The translations under genes were made by a program, and so were the position numbers. Positions 1 to 8,318 of a DNA stretch of 47,577 nucleotides are shown here, piece by piece. Below the pieces are notes generated by a model. The model was not told where the DNA came from and ran no database searches. It was given only the letters and a program-made list of their open reading frames with translations. Source of the stretch: Clostridia bacterium (GTDB lineage Bacteria; Bacillota; Clostridia; Christensenellales; CAG-138); NCBI GenBank assembly GCA_030526425.1, contig JAUNCT010000018.1:1-47577 (forward strand). The letters run 5' to 3'. Every line of letters begins with the position of its first letter. The first letter of the stretch is position 1.

Positions 1-2076
1 ATAACGCTGTGTATTTTCATTGAGCGCATCCAGTGTTTCTCCATAGTTTTTCTGGGAGTGTTGGATCAGCAGCGGTATGGTATTCGTGGTATCGCGGATC
101 TCGGCGATCGTACCGCTGAGTCTCTTTGTGATTTCCGCAAGTTCTTTATCGAAAACCTCGAATGTCTTGACCAAACTCTCCTTCATGGACTTGCCGAGTT
201 TTTCCGAAGCCTCGTTCATCACACTCGCAGCCTTCCCGAGATCGCCTGACGTCCGCCCGGTGATCTTATTCAGCATTTCCATCTGTCCCTTAAGCGTATC
301 GTACATTTTGCCTTGCCAGACCGATACGTCGTTCAGCAGTTTCTTCTGGCTTTCCGTTACAGCCGTCAACATTGCGGTTTGCTGTTCTTGCGCTGCCGCC
401 GTCATTTTTCCGTAATACTCCGCAGTCTCCGCCGCAAGTGCCTTTTGCCGTTCCGCCGCTCCCTTTTGCAATTGACTCATCTCATCCGAGATTTGCTTCT
501 GTTTGTCGGCCACGGTTGTAAGCATCGCGGTTTGCTGTTCTTGCGCTGCCGCCGTCATTTTTCCGTAATACTCCGCGGTCTCATCCGCAAGTGCCTTCTG
601 CCCGGTTGCCATTGTTGCAAACATAGCCGTTTGCTGTTCCGCGATTGCATCCAACATTTCCCTTTGTCTTACTTCAACGGATGCCACAAAGCCTTCCGCT
701 GCCCTCTCGGCATTTGCAATCGTCTCCCGGACGCTCTCTGCCGTTTTTCCGATCACACTGTCGCTTGCACTGCTCAATGCCCGCATGGTTTCATCCGCAT
801 GTGTGCACAAGGCGTCCATGCTCTTTCTGCATGTTTCATCCATATGCATCACGGTTTCTTCTGCCAATTCCGCTTGTCGCTTGACGCTGTCCGACAAAGA
901 AGCGATTCTGCTCTCATACTCAACGAGCTGCTCGATGTATTCTTTTTGCCTTTGAACCGCATCCCTGTTTTGATCGAGTTGTTCCTTGATCGTCAGCACT
1001 TCTTCGTTGACGTATTGTTGCAACATGCGAACACTCTCGATATATCCGCTCATATCCGCAAGCATCTTCTCGCTTGCCTCATTGACCTTTGCGATGGTCT
1101 GCGTAGAATGGCATATCTCATCGACCGTTTGTCGCATTTGCATCGTTGACTGTCTTTGAAAATCACACATATCCGACAACACTTCCGACAGTTCTTTGAA
1201 GTTGTCACCGACAGCAGTGTTCAGGGAAGTCATAAACCCATCCACCATTTCCGCCACACCGTTGCGCTGCTGCTCGCTCGCCAATTGACAAAACCGCGCA
1301 ATGGTTTCATCCAATTTACCGAAGAACGGTGCCATCCGGTCATGGATACTTTCCGACACACTTACGGCAATGCTGTTTGCAACGCCTTTCAGCAATTCCG
1401 TCTGTTCTTTTTGCACTTGCAGCAAACGGTTTTCATGGATCGCGCTCGACCCGTCCAAAACATTTTCACGGTAAGCGGCGACAAAGCTTTCCAAATGCCA
1501 TTCGAGTGCGGAGTACATCCACTTGTAGACAGAAGAAAACAGCAACGAAAGCGTAACGCCCGCAATACTTGTGACGAACGCAGTACTCATACCGCCGAGA
1601 AGTTTGTCGATACTTCCGACGATAGCCTCAGAACTGCTCTGGTCAAACGTCACGATACCCAATATCAATCCGACGAAAGTTCCGAGAATTCCCAAACCGG
1701 TCAAAACACTGGGCAAATTCTCACTGATATGACTGTGTGCGATTTTATCGGTCAATTCCTGCCCGAAATATTCACCGATATCGGGATACCGGCAGTCCTC
1801 TTCTGAGTTTCCGGAAGACACTCGACAAAGGGTTCCGTGAAATGCCTTTTCCGCTTCAAACAGCTCCCCAACGGAATCGGCAAACAACCATTTCCGACCG
1901 TTCTCGTTTCTTTGTTCGTTCTGCCGTTTCAGAAGCGCGCAATAGTCGGGCTGCGTCAGTCTTTTGTTCACGGCTTCCATCGTCCGAATGCTTTTGCCGA
2001 TTTTCACCAACAAAGCAACAGCGTACACAGCCACAGCCAGCATGAGTATCAAGAAAACTACCGTACTCAAGTTCAT
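1..2076 (-). CDS. zorA: ZorA-like MotA/TolQ/ExbB proton-channel protein of a Zorya anti-phage system (3' end missing)
   Basis: Reading leftward from the ATG at 2076 gives 692 codons without a stop, so the gene leaves the window incomplete. A CAGGGGGAAG ribosome binding site lies just upstream. The protein has an N-terminal membrane helix (residues about 4-24), then a MotA/ExbB-type channel domain: helix 121-143 (GLGILGTFVGL) and helix 161-185 (GGMSTAFVTSIAGVTLS). A very long, charged, Gln/Glu/Ala-rich coiled-coil tail follows (about 200-690). This is the architecture of ZorA, which with ZorB forms a proton-driven membrane complex whose tail reaches into the cytoplasm. ZorB and the ZorC/D or ZorE effectors would lie beyond the left edge, so the system type is unknown. 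Base composition is more AT-rich than the operon upstream, suggesting acquisition. A plain MotA/ExbB or TolQ protein is less likely because of the tail length. Confidence 0.8.
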   Translation of the reverse strand, partial: MNLSTVVFLILMLAVAVYAVALLVKIGKSIRTMEAVNKRLTQPDYCALLKRQNEQRNENGRKWLFADSVGELFEAEKAFHGTLCRVSSGNSEEDCRYPDIGEYFGQELTDKIAHSHISENLPSVLTGLGILGTFVGLILGIVTFDQSSSEAIVGSIDKLLGGMSTAFVTSIAGVTLSLLFSSVYKWMYSALEWHLESFVAAYRENVLDGSSAIHENRLLQVQKEQTELLKGVANSIAVSVSESIHDRMAPFFGKLDETIARFCQLASEQQRNGVAEMVDGFMTSLNTAVGDNFKELSEVLSDMCDFQRQSTMQMRQTVDEICHSTQTIAKVNEASEKMLADMSGYIESVRMLQQYVNEEVLTIKEQLDQNRDAVQRQKEYIEQLVEYESRIASLSDSVKRQAELAEETVMHMDETCRKSMDALCTHADETMRALSSASDSVIGKTAESVRETIANAERAAEGFVASVEVRQREMLDAIAEQQTAMFATMATGQKALADETAEYYGKMTAAAQEQQTAMLTTVADKQKQISDEMSQLQKGAAERQKALAAETAEYYGKMTAAAQEQQTAMLTAVTESQKKLLNDVSVWQGKMYDTLKGQMEMLNKITGRTSGDLGKAASVMNEASEKLGKSMKESLVKTFEVFDKELAEITKRLSGTIAEIRDTTNTIPLLIQHSQKNYGETLDALNENTQRY
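370..603 (-). repeat. Tandem coding repeat in the ZorA tail, period 153 bp (51 codons)
   Basis: Two near-identical segments, 370-450 and 523-603, each encode a block containing ETAEYYGKMTAAAQEQQTAM (residues about 492-518 and 543-569). A third, degenerate copy of one end (QQTAM) begins near 622. The repeats keep the reading frame, so they lengthen the coiled-coil tail by whole helical segments. Confidence 0.8.
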
Positions 2077-2118
2077 TTGTCTTCCCCCTGATAAAGCTTA
2101 ATTCGAACCCGTTTCCCC

Positions 2119-3039
2119 TCACCGCAGTTCCTGCGGGTATTCCTTCATTTCTTCCTTAAGGAAGGTCTTCTTGTTGTGCGATACGGAGACCTTCTCGTGC
2201 AGCTGCTCGCCGAGGAACGGCTTGCAGTAGGCGCGGCGCGCGGGTCCCTTTTCGAAAAATCGGATGGTCGCCTCCACCGTGCAGTCCGTCACGCGGTAAC
2301 GGCGGAAGCCGTCCTTCTTCAGCACCGCGAACATCCCGACGAGCCCGCCGTCGTGGCAGTAGCCCCACACGGCGGATAGGGCATCGAGCCGCACCGTGCA
2401 GCCGGAAATGTCCGCATGTCCGCAGGCGAGCACGCCGCCGAGAAACTGCTCCGTCGGCGTTGTTTCCGCATCGTCGCCGATGCTCAGCGAAACCTCCGCA
2501 ACGCAGTTGGCGATCTTCCCGTCGCCGTACCCCGCGATGCCGGCGATCCCGGCGATCTTCCCCGAAGAAACCAGCCGCAGCGTTCCCGTCACGCTGCAGC
2601 CTTCGACCGATGCCGCGTCCATCCAACCGGCAAGTCCGCCGAGAAACGCGTTCTCCGTGCCCCGGATATCGGCAGTCACATTTGCGAGCGTGAGGTCCTT
2701 CACCGCCGCCCCGTCCAGTGCGCCGAAAAAGCCGATGCACGCGGTCTTGTATTCCTTCTTGTTCCCGTCCTTCGTCGTGCGGACGGGGGCGTTCGTTGCC
2801 GTGAGTTCGATGTTCGACACCGTGTGCCCGTTGCCGTCGAAGCTGCCCGAAAGCACGAGCGGTTCCCACGGTGCGCCCGCAAGGTCGATATCCGCCGTGA
2901 GGACATACGCCCCTTCGGGGGCGAGCCGCACCGCTTCCAGTTGTTCCCGCGTGGCGATCTCCTTGGGTTCCGCCGCGGCGCTTGCCGCAAAGGCGGTCAG
3001 CAGCGCGAACACCGCCGCGAAAAGCTTTGTCTTTCTCAT
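2119..3039 (-). CDS. Secreted GLUG-type beta-helix repeat protein
   Basis: The 306-residue product starts with a signal peptide (MRKTKLFAAVFALLTAFAASAAA). It then shows repeating glycine-rich turns such as LSGSFDGNGHTVSNIEL, FFGALDGAAVKDLTLANV, FLGGLAGWMDAASVEGCSV and AGIAGYGDGKIANC. These match the GLUG-type right-handed beta-helix repeats found in many exported surface proteins of Clostridia. No catalytic motif, sortase signal or membrane anchor is visible, and the C-terminus is basic and polar. The ATG overlaps the stop of the PIG-L gene by 4 bp, so it is translationally coupled as the last secreted member of the operon. The molecular role is unknown; carbohydrate binding or adhesion is an inference. 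Confidence 0.75.
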   Translation of the reverse strand: MRKTKLFAAVFALLTAFAASAAAEPKEIATREQLEAVRLAPEGAYVLTADIDLAGAPWEPLVLSGSFDGNGHTVSNIELTATNAPVRTTKDGNKKEYKTACIGFFGALDGAAVKDLTLANVTADIRGTENAFLGGLAGWMDAASVEGCSVTGTLRLVSSGKIAGIAGIAGYGDGKIANCVAEVSLSIGDDAETTPTEQFLGGVLACGHADISGCTVRLDALSAVWGYCHDGGLVGMFAVLKKDGFRRYRVTDCTVEATIRFFEKGPARRAYCKPFLGEQLHEKVSVSHNKKTFLKEEMKEYPQELR

Positions 3040-4271
3040 TGGTCCGTCCCGCCGAGATGTTCGAAAAAGTCGTTCTTCGCTTCATCCGGACCGACCGCCG
3101 AGGTCACGAGCCCGTAGCGGGAGCAATCGTATTCGCGCGAACGCAGCAGCTTCAGCCACTGCTCCCCCTGGGAACCGGAATGCGGTTCGTAACCGATCTG
3201 CGCCATTTCGAAGGCGGTCTTCCCGCCGAACGCGGCGAGCGGCTCGTCCACGGGCAGAACGGTCTGCGTTTCCGCATCCCCGTACAGGTGCAAGTACACC
3301 TTTTTCACCTGCCACGCGCCGTATTTCTCCGCGCTTTCGGGATAGTACGCGGGATCCGCCGCCTGCTCCGCGGCAAGCTGCAGAAAGTACGCCGCCGCGC
3401 GGTGCGCACCGTGTCCGTACTCGCCCTCGGCATCGTGGGTGACGACGACCTCGGGGCGGAACCTGCGGATCTGCTCCACGATCATCCCGAGCGGGTCGAC
3501 GCCCGCGCGCTCCCAGATCTCGAGCGCCTTTTTCAGGTTATCGCTCTTTTTGTCGATGAGGTCGAGAAACACGGGCATGTTCCGCTGCCCGTTCGACCAC
3601 AGCCCGTCCAGCGCCTCCGCCTTGCGCCGCGTGAGGTCCGCTGTCAGGTACACGGGCTGCACCTTCATTCCGCGTTCGCCCGCGTAGATCGGCACGATGC
3701 CGCCCATCATCAGGTGCTCGTCGTCCGGGTGCGCGATGAGGAACAGCAGGTCCGCCTTCTCATGGGAGGGCTGCCACCGCTCCGCCGTCGCGGGCAGTTC
3801 CTCCGCCGTCGCGTACAACCGCAGCTCCGCGATGAACCCGTCCGAACCCGAAACGAATTCGAAGCCCGCGGCGTCCTCCGGAATGAGGATCCCGTACTCC
3901 TTGATGTACAGGCTGTTGAAATACACCGGGTCGTTCTCTGTGCCGTATTCATCGGTACGGAGCGCGTTGCCCGCCTCGTCGAGCCAGGTCAGCGTGAAAA
4001 ACTCCGGCACGCGCACGAAGTACAGGTAAAACGCGTTCGCGCGCGGTCCCGTTTGCGGCAAAAAGCGGATGCGGCTCCCGGGGACGATGCGCACATTGCT
4101 CTTGTGCGAATAGTCCGAAAGCTTCTGCGCCTTGCCGGTGCACTTTTCCATCACGATCGCATACCCGCCGTTCAGGCACACGTCTTCCGGGCTTTTCTTT
4201 GCCGCCGCGGCAGGCAGGGCCGACATCAGCGCCAGTGCCAGCGCCGTGCGGCGGATGATTCGTTTCCGCAT
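3036..4271 (-). CDS. Exported PIG-L (LmbE-like) family N-acetylglucosamine deacetylase
   Basis: The 411-residue protein has a signal peptide (ALALALMSALPAAAA), then about 140 residues of extra N-terminal sequence. The PIG-L domain follows, with the metal and base motif AHPDDE (His181, Asp183, Asp184) and the second metal motif YGHGAH (His287, His290). All canonical residues are present, so it should be an active zinc deacetylase acting outside the membrane on an N-acetylated sugar or related amide. The substrate cannot be read from the sequence. It starts 10 bp after the leucine-rich-repeat gene and overlaps the next gene by 4 bp. A second PIG-L domain in this operon (5291-7339) has lost these residues, which suggests a working and non-working pair. 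Confidence 0.88.
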   Translation of the reverse strand: MRKRIIRRTALALALMSALPAAAAKKSPEDVCLNGGYAIVMEKCTGKAQKLSDYSHKSNVRIVPGSRIRFLPQTGPRANAFYLYFVRVPEFFTLTWLDEAGNALRTDEYGTENDPVYFNSLYIKEYGILIPEDAAGFEFVSGSDGFIAELRLYATAEELPATAERWQPSHEKADLLFLIAHPDDEHLMMGGIVPIYAGERGMKVQPVYLTADLTRRKAEALDGLWSNGQRNMPVFLDLIDKKSDNLKKALEIWERAGVDPLGMIVEQIRRFRPEVVVTHDAEGEYGHGAHRAAAYFLQLAAEQAADPAYYPESAEKYGAWQVKKVYLHLYGDAETQTVLPVDEPLAAFGGKTAFEMAQIGYEPHSGSQGEQWLKLLRSREYDCSRYGLVTSAVGPDEAKNDFFEHLGGTDQ

Positions 4272-4281
4272 CCCGTTCCCC

Positions 4282-5217
4282 TCACTTTTTCTTCCGGATC
4301 ACCATACCGAGCGCGCGGCGCATCTCATAATAGCGTTCGTGCGTGCGCCAGCCGTACAGCGTGTAGCGGTTGTCCTTCACCCAGCAGATCTCACAATCCG
4401 GCAGGGCGGCTTCGATCTCGGCGCGCTGCGCCTTCTTGTCCTTGAAAAAGAAATCGGTGATCCACAGCCGTTTCAGACTTTTGATGTTGCACACGGCGGT
4501 CGCGTCCTTTTCCGAACAGCCGCCGATGTTGAGGTCGACCAGCTCCGTGAGATTCGCAAGCGGTGAGATATCCGTGATGCGGTTCGACAGCAGTTCCAGA
4601 TAATACAGGTGCGGCAGCGTGCCGAGCACCGTGATGTCGGTGATCTTGTTGTCCGCGAGGATGAGCCAGCGCAGGTTCTTCAGCGGTTCGAGGAAGGACA
4701 GATCCGTCAGCGAGTTGTGCCCGAGGTCGAGCGCCACGAGGTCCGTGCAGTAGCGCAGGTTGTCGACGTCCTTCGACTTGTGCCCGCCGACGTTCTTCGC
4801 CTCGATGATGCCTTCGTCGTTCCAACGGAGGATCTCCCAGGTCGCAAAGTGCGTGATGTCCGTGCGGAGCTTGAAGCGTTTGCCGACCTTGACCATCCAA
4901 ACGACCTTCACATTCGGGAAAGCGTCGCGCAGTTCCGCCAGCGCCTCGTTCGGCTGCCCGCAGTTGCAAAGCTCCACGCGGGTGACCTCGGGGTGTTCCT
5001 TCAGGTAAGCGGTCAGCGGCGCGAGGTCGTCGACCGCGGTCTCATTGAGGTCGATCGTTTCCGTCCCCGCGGGGAAGGCCTTCCCGTACAGGGTGAAGGT
5101 CGCGGCTTCCGCCGCTGCGGCAACGGGTGCCGTTTCGTTTCCTTCCGCAAGCGCGGGTACCGCAAGGGCAAACGCGGCAAGCGTTCCGAACGCCGCGCGT
5201 AAGATGAGTTTTTGCAT
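4282..5217 (-). CDS. Secreted leucine-rich repeat protein
   Basis: Start chosen at 5217 (MQKLILRAAFG), because GAGGAGGAA sits a few bases upstream; an ATG six codons earlier lacks such a site. The 311-residue product has a signal peptide ending ALAVPALA. After a spacer, the middle holds consecutive internalin-like repeats: LVALDLGHNSLTDLSFLEPL, LRWLILADNKITDITVLGTL, LYYLELLSNRITDISPLANL and LVDLNIGG. A basic, aromatic C-terminal segment ends in IRKKK. The repeats form a curved binding surface, so a role in binding protein or glycan outside the cell is inferred from the family. It sits between the PIG-L fusion gene and the PIG-L deacetylase in the same direction with short gaps, consistent with one transcript. 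Confidence 0.85.
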   Translation of the reverse strand: MQKLILRAAFGTLAAFALAVPALAEGNETAPVAAAAEAATFTLYGKAFPAGTETIDLNETAVDDLAPLTAYLKEHPEVTRVELCNCGQPNEALAELRDAFPNVKVVWMVKVGKRFKLRTDITHFATWEILRWNDEGIIEAKNVGGHKSKDVDNLRYCTDLVALDLGHNSLTDLSFLEPLKNLRWLILADNKITDITVLGTLPHLYYLELLSNRITDISPLANLTELVDLNIGGCSEKDATAVCNIKSLKRLWITDFFFKDKKAQRAEIEAALPDCEICWVKDNRYTLYGWRTHERYYEMRRALGMVIRKKK

Positions 5218-5290
5218 GGCTTCCTCCTCATTCAAAACACGGAGCGCAGCCGGCTTCCGCCGGGCCGGCGCCCCGCTGTTGGTTCTTTCT

Positions 5291-7339
5291 TCAGTTCTTT
5301 CTTCCGTAGCCCTGGTTCAGCACCGGGTCGTCCACCGAGGGGACCTTTTCCGAATGTCCGAACAGCAGCATATCGGGCAGCTTCCGCTGGAAGTCGCTCG
5401 CGGCAGAGCCGTGCTTGTTCAGCATCTCACCCATGAACACGATCGACGAGGAGCTGCCGCCGTCGAGGTTGTACGCTTCGCTGCAGCCGTTCATGTAGAA
5501 CATCTGCCCGAACGCCTCGAGCGTGAGACCGACGCTGTATTCGCGCTGTCTTCCGTCCACGGCGATGATGAGATAGTGTCCCTTGCCGAGCATACCGATG
5601 CCGCAGCGCGGGTTCGTCACGCCGAGCTTCGTGCGGTACAGGTCGCGGTTGATCTTGCCGTCCTTGATCAGGGAAGGTCCGAAGGAGTACGTGTCGCGGA
5701 TGCCGAGCTCCAGCAGGTCCGCCGCGGTGACCGAGCCCTTGTCGTAGATCTCGAGCGACAGGTCGGGCATGAACGCCAGCGTGTCCGCCGCCTTGCGGTC
5801 GTTGTAGACCTCGCCATTGCGGATGATGATGCCCTTGAGCTCGCGCTCGTCGGCGATCATGTTGTCGCCCGTCACCGCCAGCACCGCGCCGTAGCGGCGC
5901 GCCATCATCCAGGGCCATTCCGCACGCGCGGATTCGCGAAGACCCGAATGGTATTCGTTCACGCCGTTCATTTTGAGGTCGGCGATAACGTAAGAGATCG
6001 GCTGTCCCTGCGTGTTCTTCACGTGCTCGCGCTCGATCACAACGGAAAGCGTCGGGGAATGGTACTCCCAGTGCTCGTCCTCCTCGCTTTCGAGAACGAC
6101 CTCGTCCTTTTCGGTGAAATAATGCAGCGGGTTCACGGGGCGCACGCCGTCGGAGATATCCTCCTTCCGCACCGTCGCCCACGCCTCGGTGGGGGCGGCG
6201 CCGGCACTGCGTTCACCGAGCGCTTCGGCGGGGATGCCCGCAAACAGGTCGTCCTCCGCGGGGGGCTCCAGCCCCTCCGCCTGCGCGTACAGGCGGTAGT
6301 TCGCCTTCGTGTAGTGTTCGCCGTCGATGTCGATGTAATACTGCGCATCGTGCCGCACGGGTTCGTACAGATAGCGGCAGATCTCCAGCGAATTCAGCCC
6401 CGCGAAGGAGGCGAGCTCCGCGTCCCGGGCGATGTTCACAACGGTCTCGCCCGCATCGTCGTGCAGATAGTAGCGCTGTGCCTGCCACGTGCCGTACAGC
6501 TTTGCGGAATCCGTCAGACGCTTCGCGCTCGGCGCGTATTCGGCGCTGCGGCGCACCGCTTCGGAGCACAGCATGCGCATGCCCTGCCCGAATTCACCCG
6601 TCTGCCCGTAGGTGACGACGACGGCGGGCTTCACCTCGCGGATGAGCGCCGTGACCTTCTTGGTCAGATCGTCGCTCGAAACCGTGCGCGCCGCCGCCTT
6701 GTAGGTGTCGTAATACAGGGGCGAATACCCCCAGAACACGGGGTCCGTCTTCACGCCGAGCAGCATGAGGTTCCGCGTGGCGACCTCGCGCATGCCCTCC
6801 GTTCCCTCGGTCAGGTACACGACGCGCGTGTTGTAGCCGCGTTCGCCCGCATAGGTCTCGAGCAGTCCGCCGAAGAAGGTGACCTCGTCACCCGGGTGGC
6901 TCATGACGACCAGCAGGTCGGTCTGCGCCGCTTCCGCGGCAGCAACGCCCGCGGCATGCTGTTCGGCGACGGCTGCAAGCACCTCACCGGCAAAATACGG
7001 CACGGTGGCTTCCGCAGCGGGCTCCGCCTTCGGGGTCTCCGTCACCGCAGGGACCGGTTCCGTTGCCGCATCCGCTTGCGCAGGGATCGCTTCGGGCGTC
7101 GCCTCGGGTTCCGGCGTTGCGGTCGGTTCGGGCGTCGGTTCCGGGGTCGCGGTCGGTTCCGGGGTGGCGGTGGGTTCGGGTGTCGGCTCCGGGGTGGGCG
7201 TCGGCACCGCCGTCGGGATGGGCGTCGCGCCGGGAATGATGAGGTCCGGCGTGTCCTTACCGCCCTTGATCTCCGCCGCCGCGCCGAAGCACAGCATCAG
7301 GCTCAGCGCCAGCACCGCCGGGAATAATCTCTTCTTCAT
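5291..7339 (-). CDS. Secreted fusion: degenerate PIG-L domain plus phosphodiester glycosidase (NAGPA-type) domain
   Basis: The 682-residue protein reads: signal peptide (1-22), T/P/E-rich linker (about 39-83, many TPEPTATPEP units), PIG-L domain (about 140-350), then a C-terminal domain (about 430-670) with YNLDGGSSSS. That motif is typical of the family of N-acetylglucosamine-1-phosphodiester alpha-N-acetylglucosaminidase. In the PIG-L part the usual HPDDE is SHPGDE (Gly150 replaces the catalytic Asp). The second metal motif HxxH is FGQGMR (Gln252, Arg255). That domain is therefore probably not a deacetylase and may only bind sugar. The glycosidase part would cut a sugar-phosphodiester, for example in teichoic-acid-like or capsule polymers; this is inferred. 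The start follows CGGAG with good spacing. Confidence 0.82.
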   Translation of the reverse strand: MKKRLFPAVLALSLMLCFGAAAEIKGGKDTPDLIIPGATPIPTAVPTPTPEPTPEPTATPEPTATPEPTPEPTATPEPEATPEAIPAQADAATEPVPAVTETPKAEPAAEATVPYFAGEVLAAVAEQHAAGVAAAEAAQTDLLVVMSHPGDEVTFFGGLLETYAGERGYNTRVVYLTEGTEGMREVATRNLMLLGVKTDPVFWGYSPLYYDTYKAAARTVSSDDLTKKVTALIREVKPAVVVTYGQTGEFGQGMRMLCSEAVRRSAEYAPSAKRLTDSAKLYGTWQAQRYYLHDDAGETVVNIARDAELASFAGLNSLEICRYLYEPVRHDAQYYIDIDGEHYTKANYRLYAQAEGLEPPAEDDLFAGIPAEALGERSAGAAPTEAWATVRKEDISDGVRPVNPLHYFTEKDEVVLESEEDEHWEYHSPTLSVVIEREHVKNTQGQPISYVIADLKMNGVNEYHSGLRESARAEWPWMMARRYGAVLAVTGDNMIADERELKGIIIRNGEVYNDRKAADTLAFMPDLSLEIYDKGSVTAADLLELGIRDTYSFGPSLIKDGKINRDLYRTKLGVTNPRCGIGMLGKGHYLIIAVDGRQREYSVGLTLEAFGQMFYMNGCSEAYNLDGGSSSSIVFMGEMLNKHGSAASDFQRKLPDMLLFGHSEKVPSVDDPVLNQGYGRKN

Positions 7340-7385
7340 GCTTTTCTCCGTTCGTCGTTTGATCGGTCCGCAGGGGAACGCGCCG

Positions 7386-8318
7386 TCAGAATGCGCGTTC
7401 GATGGTGAAGCTCTCCCGCGGGTCGAGCTTGGTGAAATAATCGTAATCGTCCAAGAAGGCGGAATAGCACGCCACGTCGAGGCTGCCGTCCGGCAAAAAC
7501 GTGAGGATGCGGAAATACCCCGTCTTCCGGTCGTCGCGCTGCATGTTCATCAGCAGCTGGTACACCGTGCGGTCGGGCGTTCCGTCGCCGTCGTCGTCGA
7601 GCTCCGTCACGCGCGTGTTCGCGTCCGCGTTGTGCCCGCAGAACACGTACTTCACGTTGGGATTCGGCACGACCACGCGTTCGAACAGGTACTTGCCCGT
7701 TCCGCTGAGTTCGGCGTTGTAGAGCAGGTAGTCGTGCGTCACGAGGAACGCGGGGGTGTCCTTATGCGCCGCAAGCACGCCGTTCACCCATTCGTACACG
7801 GCTTCGTCCTTCACATCGAAGGAGCCGACCGCCACGAACAGCAGTTCGCCCACGGGGCTCTCCACCGTGCGCCACGAGCACTTGCCGCCCTCGAACAGCT
7901 GCTCTTCCGGCAGTTCGGTATCGGGGCGCCATTTGCGGTAATAGTCGTACAGAAACGCCTTGCCGCCCACATCGTGGTTGCCCGCCGCCGTGAGGAACGG
8001 CACCTGCTCGCGGATCGACGCGAGCGCGGGGCTCATCTTTTCCCAGTTCTTGTCGCCGAGACCGCCGGTCACGATATCGCCCGTGTGTACGGCGATGAGG
8101 ATGTTGCGCGCCTCCTTGTTCTCGGCGATCCACTTGCCGATGGAGCGCACGCCGCCGAAGTCGAACAACGTCATGTTCTGCGTATCCGGCACCACGACCA
8201 CCGTGAACGCCCCCTCCGGCAGAGGTAGCGACAGATGCTCCTTCTCCGCCGCGAATGCGGCAGTGCATGCGGCAAGGGTCAGCGCCGCGCCCAAAAAGCG
8301 GATGATCTTCTTTCTCAT
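7386..8318 (-). CDS. Exported calcineurin-like metallophosphatase
   Basis: Start chosen at 8318 (MRKKIIRFLGAALTLAACTA). It overlaps the sirtuin stop as ATGA and gives a clean signal peptide ending TAAFAA; the longer in-frame ATG upstream lies inside the sirtuin gene. The 310-residue protein shows the metallophosphatase blocks PDTQN, HTGDIVTGG, AAGNHD and LVTHD, which bind the two metals. The last block reads CGHNAD, so the second His of the usual GHxH is missing. That may weaken one metal site or mark a subfamily. The substrate is unknown; with two PIG-L domains and a phosphodiester glycosidase next door, a surface glycan phosphate is a reasonable guess. Confidence 0.82.
   Translation of the reverse strand: MRKKIIRFLGAALTLAACTAAFAAEKEHLSLPLPEGAFTVVVVPDTQNMTLFDFGGVRSIGKWIAENKEARNILIAVHTGDIVTGGLGDKNWEKMSPALASIREQVPFLTAAGNHDVGGKAFLYDYYRKWRPDTELPEEQLFEGGKCSWRTVESPVGELLFVAVGSFDVKDEAVYEWVNGVLAAHKDTPAFLVTHDYLLYNAELSGTGKYLFERVVVPNPNVKYVFCGHNADANTRVTELDDDGDGTPDRTVYQLLMNMQRDDRKTGYFRILTFLPDGSLDVACYSAFLDDYDYFTKLDPRESFTIERAF

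Noticed and set aside
370..670. CRISPR-like repeats at the left end
   Set aside because: The repeats lie in frame inside zorA, are unequally spaced and there are only two good copies.
313..1806. Two long plus-strand reading frames across the left end
   Set aside because: They are antisense to the continuous zorA frame on the minus strand, have no ribosome sites, and their proteins are Arg/His/Cys-rich without domains.
7080..7220. GC-rich tandem repeat as a non-coding repeat
   Set aside because: It encodes the T/P/E linker of the secreted fusion protein.
5045..7327. 760-codon plus-strand reading frame
   Set aside because: Antisense shadow of the PIG-L/NAGPA and LRR genes. The translation is Arg/Val/His-rich with no motifs, as expected for GC-rich antisense DNA.
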